Counted from the first letter of the stretch, positions 44,016 to 53,263 are shown. The stretch: DNA of 64,000 nucleotides from Streptomyces glomeratus (GCF_021462825.1 NZ_JAKEEB010000012.1:1-64000), one strand, 5' to 3'. Program-made: numbers and translations. The notes: generated from the letters alone by a model not told the origin.

Positions 44016-44393
44016 CTACCCCCGGGCGGTCTCGGGGTCCGTCGGCTCGGCCGCGTGAGAGCAGATTCTGTATCGCTCGAGCGCCATGGCCAGCTCGTTC
44101 GCCAGGGGCTCCGGCAGGGCACCGCCCTGCGCGCACTTCAGGATGTGTTCCGCGACGACACGGAGCTTGGTGTTCGTACGCTGCGAGACGTCGCGCAGGA
44201 CACGCCAGGCCTCTTCCGGTGCGATCCGGCCGAAGACGACCACGGCGCCCATGGCCTGGTCGATGAGGGCGTGCGAGGAGACGGCCTGGCGCAGCTGTGC
44301 GTTCTCCTCGAGAAGCCGCTCGTACTCCAGTGCCAGGTCGGTGGCGGACAGCAGTCGTAGAGGGTGCTGATGGGATATAGCGAAGAACGCCAT
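44016..44393 (-). CDS. ANTAR-domain protein
   Basis: 125 residues from ATG 44393 with GGGAAGA upstream. An ANTAR-like three-helix region covers about residues 20-90: LEYERLLEENAQLRQAVSSHALIDQAMGAVV, then APEEAWRVLRDVSQRTNTKLRVVAEHIL. ANTAR domains bind paired RNA hairpins to prevent termination. No GAF or receiver domain is attached, so the signal input is unclear. Likely cytoplasmic RNA-binding regulator. Confidence 0.85.
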   Translation of the reverse strand: MAFFAISHQHPLRLLSATDLALEYERLLEENAQLRQAVSSHALIDQAMGAVVVFGRIAPEEAWRVLRDVSQRTNTKLRVVAEHILKCAQGGALPEPLANELAMALERYRICSHAAEPTDPETARG

Positions 44394-44505
44394 GGTGTCT
44401 TCCCTGGTCGAGCGGGCGGTCGCGGTTACAGCTTCCCCCACGTCGACGTCGTAGACGAATCGGATCAAGTCTCCTGCGCGAGGGCGGAGCGGGCCCCGCC
44501 GTCGC

Positions 44506-45495
44506 CTAGGCGCTGCGCGGCCGGCGGGCCGTCTTCTTCGCCGCGGTCTTCTCGGCCGCAGCCTTTTTCGTCGTCTTCTTGGTGGCCTTCTTCGCGGTCT
44601 TCCCGGCCGTGGTCTTCCCGGCCGCGGCCTTCCCCGCGGGCGCCTTCTTCGCCGTCTTCCCGGCCGCGGTCTTCGCCGGCAGCTCGTGGACCTCGGCCTC
44701 CGCCCCCTCGCCACGGGACGCCTTCGCCTGGGCCACCGACTCCCGGAGCGCGGTCATCAGATCCAGCACGGCACCGGCCCCGGCTTCCGGCTCCGGCGCC
44801 TCGGGCGGCGCGTGTCCCTCCCGCTTGGCCTCGATCACCTGCTCCAGCGCCTCCGTGTAGTGGTCGACGAAGTCCGGGCCCTCGAGACCCTCCCGGGTCA
44901 TGCGCTCGATCAGGTGCTCGGCCTCGGCGATCTCGTCGTCGGAGAGCCGGACCTCCCCCGGAGACAGCGCCCCGGCATCCCGGATCTCGTCCGGCCAGCG
45001 CATCGCATGCAGCACGATCGCCTCCTCCCGGACACGCAGCAGTCCGAGCCGTTCCCGGCCGTGCCAGGCGAACTTCGCCACCGCCACCCTGGACGCCCTC
45101 TCCAGTGCCTTGCGCAGCAGCGCGTACGGCTTCGCGGCGACCGTGCCCGAGGCCTGGAGGTAGTAGCCCTCGCCGACCCGGATCGGGTCGATCGACTCCG
45201 CCGGTACGAACGCCACGATCTCGATGGCCCTCGCCGTCGGCAGGGGCAGCTCCCGCAACTCCTCGTCCAGGACGGCGACGACCTGGTCCCGGGAGATCTC
45301 GTACCCCTTGCCGATCTCCTCCTGCGGGACCTCACGGTCCTCGATCTCGCAGTACTTGCGCACACGGACCCGCCCCATGTCCCGAAGGTGGTACTGGTGG
45401 AAGCGCACGCTGTGGTCCTCGGTCGCGGGGACCACATTGATCGGGATCGTGACCAGGCCGAAGCTGATCGCTCCTGACCAGATGCTCCGGGGCAT
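44506..45495 (-). CDS. ku: Ku DNA-end-binding protein
   Basis: 329 residues from ATG 45495 with GAGAGG 7 nt upstream. The Ku core (about residues 1-255) opens with MPRSIWSGAISFGLVTIPI and contains FHQYHLRDMGRVRVRKYCEIEDREV and FVPAESIDPIRVGEGYYLQ. Residues about 270-329 are a Lys/Ala/Thr tail of AKKT/AGKT units like histone H1, which is common in Streptomyces Ku and aids DNA binding. Bacterial Ku works with LigD in non-homologous end joining; no ligD is in this window. Confidence 0.95.
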   Translation of the reverse strand: MPRSIWSGAISFGLVTIPINVVPATEDHSVRFHQYHLRDMGRVRVRKYCEIEDREVPQEEIGKGYEISRDQVVAVLDEELRELPLPTARAIEIVAFVPAESIDPIRVGEGYYLQASGTVAAKPYALLRKALERASRVAVAKFAWHGRERLGLLRVREEAIVLHAMRWPDEIRDAGALSPGEVRLSDDEIAEAEHLIERMTREGLEGPDFVDHYTEALEQVIEAKREGHAPPEAPEPEAGAGAVLDLMTALRESVAQAKASRGEGAEAEVHELPAKTAAGKTAKKAPAGKAAAGKTTAGKTAKKATKKTTKKAAAEKTAAKKTARRPRSA

Positions 45496-45804
45496 CGCAT
45501 ACCTCTCCGTGACGTGCCCCGAGGCCACCAGCCTACGAAGGGCCCCGGCGGGCGGCACGGCGAGGCGCTCCACCGGAGGACCGGCGCACAGGACCCCGCT
45601 CGCCGCGAACGCCACGCCGGGCCGACCCGGGCGGCTCGGGCCCGTCGGCGAGCGCGCGGTGAACCGCCGGGGAAATCTTGGTGTCCGTCCCCGTCCGTGG
45701 GCCGTTGGGGCGCCGGGTGCTGCCTAGCATGAGGCGACCGCGCCGGTGCCCCACGGCACCCGGTCGTGATCGCGTTCGCACGTCGTCCAGGGAGGCGCTG
45801 AGGA
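45496..45804. other. Divergent region between ku and efeO
   Basis: 309 bp with no gene. TAGCAT at 45725-45730 could be a -10 element for efeO, but no -35 lies at proper spacing. No iron-box palindrome is obvious. Confidence 0.35.
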
Positions 45805-47007
45805 ATGCCGGTGCCCGGCCTCGGCTCACGGCCGGCCCGACTCCGGGCGGCCGCCGGTGTGCTCCTGCTGCTCGCCCTGGTGGCGGCGCTGCTCGTCACC
45901 GTTTTCGCGCCGGGCCGTCGCACCCGGACCTCCGCCGACGGGCTCCCGCACACCACCGTCGAGGTCTCGCCGGGCGGCTGCGGCCGCGGCTGGAGCCGCC
46001 CGGTTCCCGGTCTCCAGGTCTTCGAGCTGCACAACACCTCCGGCGGCGCCGCCGAGGTGTACCTCGAGGACGCCCGCACCCGTGCCGTGTACGCGGAGTT
46101 GGAAGGACTCGGTCCCGGCACCACCCGGCCGCTGACCGTCCGCCTCGGCGCCGGCCCGTACGCCTTCACCTGTCTGCCCGACGACGCATCCGCCGTCACC
46201 GGCCCCACCGTCCGCATCGCCGCGGGAACGCCGGGGCCCGCGGCGCCGCCGGTCACCGAACACGATCTGATCCCTCTCGCCATCGACTACCAGAGCTGGG
46301 TCGCCCACGGCCTGGACGAGGTCGTCCGGCTCACCGGACGGCTCCTGGACGCCGTGGACCGGGGGGACCTCGACGGAGCCCGCAGGGCCTGGCTCCCCGC
46401 GCACCTCGCCTATGAGCGGCTGGGAGGGGCGTATGACGCCTTCGGTGACGCGGACGGGCGGATCAACGGTACGGACGCGGGATTGCCGGGCGGGGTCCAC
46501 GACCCGTCCTTCACCGGGTTCCACCGCATCGAGTACGGGCTGTGGCACGGACAGTCCGCCGACCGCTTGCGCGGCCCGGCGAGCGCCCTGGTCACAGCGG
46601 TCCGCGCCCTGCGCGCCGTGTGGGCGCAGACCCGCATGGACCCGGCGCAGCTGGGTCTTCGGGCGCACGAGATCCTGGAGAACACCGTGCAGTTCGAGCT
46701 GACCGGGCGCACCGACTACGGCAGCGGAAGCAACCTCGCCACCGCCCGTGCGGGCCTCGACGGCACCCGCGCCGTGCTCTCCCGGCTGCACCCCCTGCTG
46801 GTCACGCGCGACTCCGGGCTGCCCGCCCTCGAGCGGGAGCTGGACCGGGCCGAACGCACTTTGGACGGCTTCCGTCACGGCGGCCACTGGACCCCCCTCG
46901 ACCGTCTGGACCGCGCACCGCGCGAACAGGCCGACGCGGTCATCGGCGACCTGGTCGAGCGGCTCGCCCCGGTGGCGACGCTCTGCGATCCCCGGAGGAC
47001 GGTATGA
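45805..47007 (+). CDS. efeO: EfeO: iron-uptake lipoprotein-like, cupredoxin plus M75 domain
   Basis: 400 residues with GGAGG upstream. An N-terminal membrane helix (residues 12-33) anchors it outside. Residues 45-140 form a cupredoxin-like domain, and 145-395 the M75 peptidase-like domain with the metal motif GFHRIEYGLWHG. EfeO binds or delivers iron at the cell surface in the EfeUOB system. The stop overlaps efeB as ATGA. The permease gene efeU is absent from the upstream side. Confidence 0.92.
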   Translation: MPVPGLGSRPARLRAAAGVLLLLALVAALLVTVFAPGRRTRTSADGLPHTTVEVSPGGCGRGWSRPVPGLQVFELHNTSGGAAEVYLEDARTRAVYAELEGLGPGTTRPLTVRLGAGPYAFTCLPDDASAVTGPTVRIAAGTPGPAAPPVTEHDLIPLAIDYQSWVAHGLDEVVRLTGRLLDAVDRGDLDGARRAWLPAHLAYERLGGAYDAFGDADGRINGTDAGLPGGVHDPSFTGFHRIEYGLWHGQSADRLRGPASALVTAVRALRAVWAQTRMDPAQLGLRAHEILENTVQFELTGRTDYGSGSNLATARAGLDGTRAVLSRLHPLLVTRDSGLPALERELDRAERTLDGFRHGGHWTPLDRLDRAPREQADAVIGDLVERLAPVATLCDPRRTV

Positions 47008-48233
47008 CCACGCCGCCAGCCACGAGCGGCGTCGGGCGGCGCGGCTTCCTGCGCGGGGCGGCCCTGGCGGGTGCCGGACTCGCCGCCGGTGGCGGCGCGG
47101 CCCCGGTCGGCGGCGAGGGCACGGTGGCGCCATCCGTCGCCCCCTTCCACGGCCCGCGCCAGCAGTCGGTGCTCGCCGCCCCGCGCCGGTTCTCCGCGTT
47201 CACCGCCTTCGACGTGACCGCCGGCAGCCGCCGGGAACTCGCCGATCTCCTGCGCACCCTCACCGAGCGCGCCCGTTTCCTGACCTCCGGCGGCACGCCC
47301 CCGCCCCTCGGCATCACGGGCCCGCCCTCCGACTCCGGCATTCTGGGCGGCCAACTCCCCTCCGGCGCACTGGCGGTGACCGTCGGTGTCGGCGCCGCGC
47401 TCTTCGACGGCCGCTTCGGCCTGGCCGCCCGCCGTCCGCTGCGGCTGACGGCCATGCCCGCCTTCCCCGACGACGACCTGAGGCCCGAGTGGTGCCACGG
47501 CGACCTCAGCCTCCAACTGCACGCCGACGACCCCGACACCGTGCTGCACGCCCTGCGGGACATCGCCCGCCACACCCGCGGCGGTATGCAGGTCCGCTGG
47601 CGTCTCGACGGGTTCAGCAGCCCGCCGCGCCCCTCGGGCACCCCCCGCAATCTGCTGGGCTTCAAGGACGGCACCGCCAACCCCGACCCGGCCGACACGC
47701 GCGCGATGGACCGCCTGGTGTGGGTGGGGCGGGGCATGGGCGAGCCGGACTGGGCGGTCGGCGGCAGCTACCAGGTCGTACGGCTGATCCGGATGCTCGT
47801 GGAGTTCTGGGACCGGGTCTCGCTCACCGAGCAGGAACGGATGTTCGGCCGGGCTCGGGAGTCCGGTGCGCCCCTCGACGGGAACGCCGAGCACGACACC
47901 CCCGACTACCCGAACGACCCCAAGGGTGACGTCATCCCTCTGGACAGCCACATACGTCTGGCCAACCCGCGTACGGCGGCCACGGCCGACCAGCGGATCC
48001 TGCGCCGCGCCTACAACTACGACGCGGGCACGGACCGCAACGGCAACCTCGACATGGGCCTGCTGTTCTGCTGCTACCAGCAGGACCTCACCCGCCAGTT
48101 CGAAACCGTCCAGCGCCGCCTCGCGGGTGAGCCCCTCGCCGACTACATCTCGCCGTTCGGCGGCGGCTACTTCTTCGCGCTCTCCGGCGTGCGTGACGCG
48201 GCGGACTGGTTCGGACGCGCCCTGCTGGGCTGA
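47004..48233 (+). CDS. efeB: EfeB: Tat-exported Dyp-type haem peroxidase
   Basis: 409 residues. A twin-arginine signal GRRGFLRGAALAGAGLAAG starts near residue 11, so the folded haem protein is exported by Tat. The Dyp GxxDG motif is GFKDGTANP near residue 222, and the proximal His region lies in GNAEHDTPDYPNDPKGDVIPLDSHI. The C-terminus FGGGYFFALSGVRDAADWFGRALL fits EfeB. It oxidises ferrous iron or extracts iron from haem in the EfeUOB system. Confidence 0.94.
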   Translation: MTTPPATSGVGRRGFLRGAALAGAGLAAGGGAAPVGGEGTVAPSVAPFHGPRQQSVLAAPRRFSAFTAFDVTAGSRRELADLLRTLTERARFLTSGGTPPPLGITGPPSDSGILGGQLPSGALAVTVGVGAALFDGRFGLAARRPLRLTAMPAFPDDDLRPEWCHGDLSLQLHADDPDTVLHALRDIARHTRGGMQVRWRLDGFSSPPRPSGTPRNLLGFKDGTANPDPADTRAMDRLVWVGRGMGEPDWAVGGSYQVVRLIRMLVEFWDRVSLTEQERMFGRARESGAPLDGNAEHDTPDYPNDPKGDVIPLDSHIRLANPRTAATADQRILRRAYNYDAGTDRNGNLDMGLLFCCYQQDLTRQFETVQRRLAGEPLADYISPFGGGYFFALSGVRDAADWFGRALLG

Positions 48234-48263
48234 ACCTGTCCGGACAACCGGCCGGGCCTCCTT

Positions 48264-48285
48264 GGTCAATACACGGTCAAGGTTT
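48264..48285 (+). promoter_or_regulatory. PHO-box-like 11-bp direct repeats
   Basis: ggtcaatacac and ggtcaaggttt are adjacent 11-nt units sharing GGTCA. They lie about 130 bp upstream of a secreted phosphatase-type gene. Streptomyces PhoP sites are 11-nt direct repeats with a conserved GTTCA or GGTCA core. Confidence 0.45.
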
Positions 48286-48411
48286 CCTCCGGCTTCCCTG
48301 ACCCGCTGTTCATGCACACGCCATCAACGCTCCGCCGCGGTGCCGCCCGGCGGGCGGAGCATCCCTGACGGTATGGCGGAACGACGAATCGTGCCCGGAA
48401 GGTGAACCACC

Positions 48412-50253
48412 ATGGCCAGCAGAGGAAGTCGAGCATCGATGCGGAGCCTCGGCGCGCTCGCGGGAGCCGCAGCGCTCACGGTCCTCGGCGCGCAGGCGCC
48501 CGCCTGGGCCGCCGCGCCCGACCACGGCCGCACGCCCTCGACGGCCACACCCATCAAGCACGTGGTCGTCCTGTTCGGCGAGAATGTGTCCTTCGACCAC
48601 TACTTCGCGACCTATCCGAAGGCCGCCAACACCGACGGCACCAGGTTCACGGCGTCCAGGAACACCCCCAAGGACGTCGACAACCTGCGCACCGCCGGGC
48701 TGCTGACGAAGAACCCCAACCAGTACGCGCCCAAGCGGCTGACCCCGTCCCAGGCCATGACCTGCGACCAGAACCACGCCTACGGGCCCGAGCAGTACGC
48801 GTACGACGGCGGGAAGAACGACCTATTCGTGCAGAACACCGACTCGGGCAAGTGCTCCGGCACCCTGTTCGGCGAGCCGGGCCTGGTCATGGACTACTAC
48901 GACGGCAACACTGTCACGGCGCTGTGGAACTACGCCCAGCACTATGCCCTGAACGACCGCTCCTTCAGCTCGGTCTACGGCCCCTCCACACCCGGCGCAC
49001 TCAACCTGATCTCCGGTCAGACGCACGGTGTCGTCTCCATGGACCCCGCCTCCGGCACCGAGAACCCCAAGCGGACCGCCGCACCGGACAAGTACACCGT
49101 CCAGTCGCCCGACGCCAAGGGCGTCGGCACGGTCGTCAACGACCCCGACCCGGCCTACGACGACTGCTCCGGCAAGGACCACACCGGCAAGAACGCGGTC
49201 GCCTCGATGCAGGGCCGCAACATCGGCGACGTGCTCAACGCCAAGAAGATCACGTGGGGTTGGTTCCAGGGCGGCTTCCGGCCGTCCACCGCGTGGGACG
49301 GCAAGCAGGACCACTACGCCAAGTGCGACACCACGCACACCAACGTGGGCGGCGCCGCGGTGGTCGACTACAGCCCCCACCACTCGCCGTTCGAGTACTA
49401 CAAGTCGACGTCCAACCCGCACCACCTGGCGCCCGGGAGCGTCGACGAGATCGGCCACAGCGGCCGGGCGAACCACAACTACGACCTGACCGACTTCGAC
49501 GCGGCCCTCAAGGCCGGCAAGCTGCCCGCCGTCAGCTTCGTCAAGGCCCCGGAGTACCAGGACGGTCACGCCGCCTACTCCGACCCGACCGACGAGCAGC
49601 ACTTCCTGGTCGGGCAGATCAACGCGATCCAGAAGTCGCCGCAGTGGAAGTCGACCGCTGTCGTCGTCGCGTACGACGACTCCGACGGCTGGTACGACCA
49701 CGCCTACGCCAAGCCGCGCAACGGCTCCAAGGACACCTCGACCGGCTCCAACGGCAAGGCCACCGACAGCCCCGCCTGCCAGGCCGGTCCCGCGGCCGCC
49801 GGCGGCTACGCGGACCGCTGCGGGCCCGGTACCCGTCAGCCCCTGCTCGTGGTCTCCCCGTACAGCAAGGTCAACAAGATCGACCACACGCTCACCGACC
49901 AGTCCTCGATCATCTGCTTCGTCGAGGACAACTGGCACACCGGCCGCATCGGTGACCACTCGTTCGACGCGACGGCGGGTTCCCTCGCGGGCATGTTCGA
50001 CTTCCGGCACCCCAGCAACAAGCAGGTGCTGCTGAACGCCGACGGCTCGGTGAAGTCGGTCGGTCCGATCCGCCCCGTCAAGGCGGTCGCCACCAGCATC
50101 GTCCCGGGACCGGCCATGCAGAACACGGCGGCGGCCACGGACGCCCCGTCCATCCCGGCCGTCCCCGTGGGCATCGGGACGGGCGCACTCGTGGCGGTCG
50201 GCGCGACGGGCACCTACCTCACCCTGCGCCGCAGGGAGCGCCGTAACGCCTGA
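48412..50253 (+). CDS. Secreted phospholipase C / acid phosphatase family phosphoesterase
   Basis: 613 residues. A signal peptide ends near AWAAAP (residue 35). The catalytic region begins IKHVVVLFGENVSFDHYFATYP, with metal and nucleophile residues typical of the phosphoesterase superfamily, and continues through VYGPSTPGALNLISGQTHG, VSFVKAPEYQDGHA and VVVAYDDSDGWYDH. The C-terminus has a hydrophobic helix followed by TLRRRERRNA, a membrane-anchor tail. It likely releases phosphate from phospholipids or phosphoesters outside the cell. The upstream PHO-box-like repeats fit induction under phosphate limitation. Confidence 0.9.
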   Translation: MASRGSRASMRSLGALAGAAALTVLGAQAPAWAAAPDHGRTPSTATPIKHVVVLFGENVSFDHYFATYPKAANTDGTRFTASRNTPKDVDNLRTAGLLTKNPNQYAPKRLTPSQAMTCDQNHAYGPEQYAYDGGKNDLFVQNTDSGKCSGTLFGEPGLVMDYYDGNTVTALWNYAQHYALNDRSFSSVYGPSTPGALNLISGQTHGVVSMDPASGTENPKRTAAPDKYTVQSPDAKGVGTVVNDPDPAYDDCSGKDHTGKNAVASMQGRNIGDVLNAKKITWGWFQGGFRPSTAWDGKQDHYAKCDTTHTNVGGAAVVDYSPHHSPFEYYKSTSNPHHLAPGSVDEIGHSGRANHNYDLTDFDAALKAGKLPAVSFVKAPEYQDGHAAYSDPTDEQHFLVGQINAIQKSPQWKSTAVVVAYDDSDGWYDHAYAKPRNGSKDTSTGSNGKATDSPACQAGPAAAGGYADRCGPGTRQPLLVVSPYSKVNKIDHTLTDQSSIICFVEDNWHTGRIGDHSFDATAGSLAGMFDFRHPSNKQVLLNADGSVKSVGPIRPVKAVATSIVPGPAMQNTAAATDAPSIPAVPVGIGTGALVAVGATGTYLTLRRRERRNA

Positions 50254-50269
50254 CGCGGCACGTATACGA

Positions 50270-50306
50270 CGTGCGGTGGCCCCGGTCATGCCGGGGCCAC
50301 CGCACG
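50270..50306. terminator. Strong hairpin terminator
   Basis: A perfect 16-bp stem (cgtgcggtggccccgg with its complement) and a 5-nt loop tcatg, 17 bp after the phosphoesterase stop. Confidence 0.75.
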
Positions 50307-50425
50307 CGGCTCTCACCGACTGCCGGTGACGGGCTCGCACTCCGCCGCCGGCATCTCCACCAGCTGCCGGTGCAGGCCCTCCGGCGTCACGGACCTCCGT
50401 GGGAGGGGCACAAGTGAGCGATACT

Positions 50426-50437
50426 GCCATGTATGGC
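50426..50437. promoter_or_regulatory. Palindrome spanning the Lrp-type start codon
   Basis: gccatgtatggc is a perfect 5-2-5 inverted repeat whose right arm begins with the ATG at 50433. It could be a self-control site. Confidence 0.35.
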
Positions 50438-51407
50438 GCGGCAAACGGCGCACCACGTGCTCGACGAGCGCGATCAGCGGCTGATCGCGGCGCTCCAGTG
50501 CGACGGGCGGCTGACCGCCGAGCGGGCGGGCGAGGTCCTCGGCATCAGCCCGCGGAGCGCGCACCGGCGCTGGGGGGCCCTGATCGCCGACCGTGCCTGC
50601 CGGGTGATCGCAATGCCCGCCAGGCCGGACTCGGTCGGCGCCCTGTTCCTCCGGATCCGGGTGCTCGGCGGCAGGCTGGACGCGCTCACCGCCGCGCTGG
50701 CGGCCCGCTCCGACGTCGCGTTCATCGATGTGTCGGCGTCCGGCGACGAGATCCTCGCCATCTCGTGCACGCGCCCCGGCACCCGGGACCACCTGGTGTT
50801 CCGTGATCTGCCCGCCACCCGGTCCGTCACCTCGGTCAGCGCGGACACCGTGCTGCACGTGTTCGCCGAGGCGTCGGACTGGCGGCACTCCGTCCTCAGC
50901 GACGCCGAGCGCGCGGCGCTGACACCGGTACGGCGGCCGGATGCCGCGGCGGGGGCGGCGGACGCCGTCGACCGCGACATCCTCGCCGCGCTGGAGGACG
51001 ACGCCAGGGCGTCGGCGGCGGCCGTCGCCGCCCGCACGGGCCATCCCGACTCCACGGTCCGGCGCCGGATCGCCCGGCTCTCCCGCACCGGCCGCCTGCT
51101 GACCCATGTCGTGGTCGATCCGAAGCGGCTCGGCCTGTTCGTCGACGCCGACGTCATGATGCGCGTCGCGCCCGACCGCCTCGACTCGGTGGGGCGTGCG
51201 CTCGCGGCCCACCCCGCCGTGCACGGCGCGTTCGCCACCACGGGCACGTCCAATCTGCAGGTCGCGGTCTGGCTGCGCGACCTGGAAGACCTCTACCGGT
51301 TCGTCACCCGGGACCTCGGTGGACTGGGAGTCGACGGCACGGAGACCGTGCTCGTCGGCCACGCCGTCAAACGCCCGGGGAAGGGACCGGCCGGCCCGGC
51401 CGCGTGA
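50433..51407 (+). CDS. Double-module Lrp/AsnC-family regulator
   Basis: 324 residues, about twice a normal Lrp. Module one has helix-turn-helix RDQRLIAALQCDGRLTAERAGEVLGISPRSAHRRW (residues 13-47) and an effector-like fold. Module two has HTH VDRDILAALEDDARASAAAVAARTGHPDSTVRRRI (about 180-215) followed by the AsnC ligand domain ending GTETVLVGHAVKR. Double Lrps are common in actinomycetes. Target genes are unknown; no ribosome site is seen, so it may be leaderless. Confidence 0.9.
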   Translation: MARQTAHHVLDERDQRLIAALQCDGRLTAERAGEVLGISPRSAHRRWGALIADRACRVIAMPARPDSVGALFLRIRVLGGRLDALTAALAARSDVAFIDVSASGDEILAISCTRPGTRDHLVFRDLPATRSVTSVSADTVLHVFAEASDWRHSVLSDAERAALTPVRRPDAAAGAADAVDRDILAALEDDARASAAAVAARTGHPDSTVRRRIARLSRTGRLLTHVVVDPKRLGLFVDADVMMRVAPDRLDSVGRALAAHPAVHGAFATTGTSNLQVAVWLRDLEDLYRFVTRDLGGLGVDGTETVLVGHAVKRPGKGPAGPAA

Positions 51408-51563
51408 GCCCCCGGACACCGGACCGGACCTTCTCCGGCCGGGACCTGCCGATCCCGGCCGTCGCGGTATGCATGGCCCGGTCCCGGGCGGGTACGTGAC
51501 GGGGACGCGCTGTCCGGAGCCGTTGGTTCCGGGCGCCCGCCCGCCACTACCTGGGGATTTGCC

Positions 51564-51965
51564 ATGGACACACCCGAGAACACCCACCGCCCCACCCCGG
51601 CGCAGGCGGCGCTGGACATCCTCGCGGTGGACGTCGCCGACACCGATGCGCTGGACACGCTGGCCGAAAGCGATGTGCTCGTCCCCGTGCCGGACGACGC
51701 CACGGAGGAGGACGCCACCAATCCCAACGCCGTGGCGCTGCCCGTCCTGGAGCAGCCGGACGGCGAGCAGACGGTGCCCGTGTTCACGTCCGAGACGGAG
51801 ATGGCCGATCTGCTGCCCTTCGTCTCGCGCTACCGGCTGGTACCGCTCGGCGCGCTGGCCTCCCAGTGGCCCACCGACGACCTCACGCTCACCATCGACG
51901 CCGCCTCGCCGCACGGCCTGACGCTCAACCCCGACGGGATACGCACGCTGCTGGCCCGGCCGTAG
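51564..51965 (+). CDS. SseB-like N-terminal-domain protein
   Basis: 133 residues. The SseB fold is recognisable in TPAQAALDILAVDVADTDALDTLAESDVLVPVP, then ALPVLEQPDGEQTVPVFTSETEMADLLP. Despite the domain name (from a secretion-system chaperone), the actinobacterial proteins are cytoplasmic and uncharacterised. GGGGA lies before the ATG. Confidence 0.82.
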   Translation: MDTPENTHRPTPAQAALDILAVDVADTDALDTLAESDVLVPVPDDATEEDATNPNAVALPVLEQPDGEQTVPVFTSETEMADLLPFVSRYRLVPLGALASQWPTDDLTLTIDAASPHGLTLNPDGIRTLLARP

Positions 51966-52081
51966 CGTGACCGCCCGGCCAGGGCCGCGCACCACGCCTG
52001 CCCGCGCCCGCCCAGGCCCTCTGCGGCGCCGTACAGGGCGCGCCCCACCGGGACGCACCGGGCGGGCCTCACAATGACGCC

Positions 52082-53203
52082 ATGAGATGGATCTCCGGCG
52101 TGGTCGGCGTACTGCTCCTCGGGGCCGTCATCGCAAGCCTCCTGCGCACTCTGGTGGTGCCGCGCGGCCTGTATTCGGCGCTCGTGCACCGGTGGTGGCG
52201 GGCCCTGCGACGTCTGCTGCGGCTGGGGGCCCTCAGCGGCGGCTACCAGGCCATCGACCGTACGCAGACCTGGCTCGGCCCGCTGATCCTGATGAGCATG
52301 CTCGGGACCTGGCTCGGCGGGGCCCTCGTGGGTTACGGGCTGCTGCTGCACGCCCTGTCCACGCTGAATTGGGCCAATTCCTTCCGCGAGGCGGGATCCA
52401 GCCTGTTCACGCTCGGCTTCGCCAGCGGTCACCGGCTGCACCTGTCCGCCGTGGACTTCCTGGCGGCGGCCACGGGGCCCCTCGTCATCGCCCTCCAGAT
52501 CGCGTACCTGCCCACCCTGTACGCCGCCTACAACCGCCGCGAGCTGGAGGTGACCCTCCTGCAGTCCCGGGCCGGCGAACCCTCCTGGGGCCCGGAGATC
52601 CTCGCCCGGCAGTGGCTGGTCCAGACCGAGACCGCGCTGTCCGAGCTCTACCGGGCCTGGGAGCGGCTGGCCTCGGACATCGGTGAGAGCCACTCCACCT
52701 ACCCGGTGCTGATGTCGTTCCGTTCGCCCAGCCCCCACCGGCACTGGCTGGTCGGGCTGCTCTCCGTGATGGACGCGGCGGCCATGCAGCTCTCGCTGGC
52801 CCCGGGGACGGCGCCGCCGGAGGCCCGGCTGGTGCTGCGGGCCGGCTTCACCGCTCTGCGTGACATCGCCCGCTCGCTGCGGTTGCCGTTCGACATGGAC
52901 CCGGCGCCGAACGCGCCGGTCCACCTCACCTTCGCGGAGTTCGAGGCAGCCGTGACCATGGTGGAGGCGGCGGGCTTCCCCTCCGAGCGGACGGCCGCGG
53001 AGGCCTGGCCGCACTTCCACGGCTGGCGCGTCAACTACGAGGCGATCGCCTTCGAGCTGTGCCGTCGCTCCGACGCCGTACCCGCCCTGTGGACGGGCCC
53101 GCGCGACTTCACCACCGCCCCCGTCCCGCCGCGGCGCCCGGTGGACCGGCAGCCCGGCGACGGCGGCGAAGGTCGGCTGGAACTGCCCCCCAGGGCGGGG
53201 TAG
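52082..53203 (+). CDS. Membrane protein with a potassium-channel-like pore segment
   Basis: 373 residues. Helices: residues 4-22, about 68-92 and about 120-150, then a long cytoplasmic C-terminal domain. Between helices two and three, SFREAGSSLFTLGFASG resembles a channel pore helix and filter, with TLGFA in place of TVGYG or TLGFGD. The missing second glycine means selectivity is doubtful. The C-terminal portion is helical and unlike RCK domains. Role unknown; ion-channel relation is inference. Confidence 0.6.
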   Translation: MRWISGVVGVLLLGAVIASLLRTLVVPRGLYSALVHRWWRALRRLLRLGALSGGYQAIDRTQTWLGPLILMSMLGTWLGGALVGYGLLLHALSTLNWANSFREAGSSLFTLGFASGHRLHLSAVDFLAAATGPLVIALQIAYLPTLYAAYNRRELEVTLLQSRAGEPSWGPEILARQWLVQTETALSELYRAWERLASDIGESHSTYPVLMSFRSPSPHRHWLVGLLSVMDAAAMQLSLAPGTAPPEARLVLRAGFTALRDIARSLRLPFDMDPAPNAPVHLTFAEFEAAVTMVEAAGFPSERTAAEAWPHFHGWRVNYEAIAFELCRRSDAVPALWTGPRDFTTAPVPPRRPVDRQPGDGGEGRLELPPRAG

Positions 53204-53263
53204 CCCCGGCCCGTGCGGCGGGGAAGATCCCAGGGAGTGGCCCGACAAGGGAGGGGAACGGTC

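Noticed and set aside
50313..52058. Long minus-strand frame opposite the Lrp and SseB-like genes
   Set aside because: Antisense shadow of two well-supported genes; only its last 25-33 codons lie outside them.
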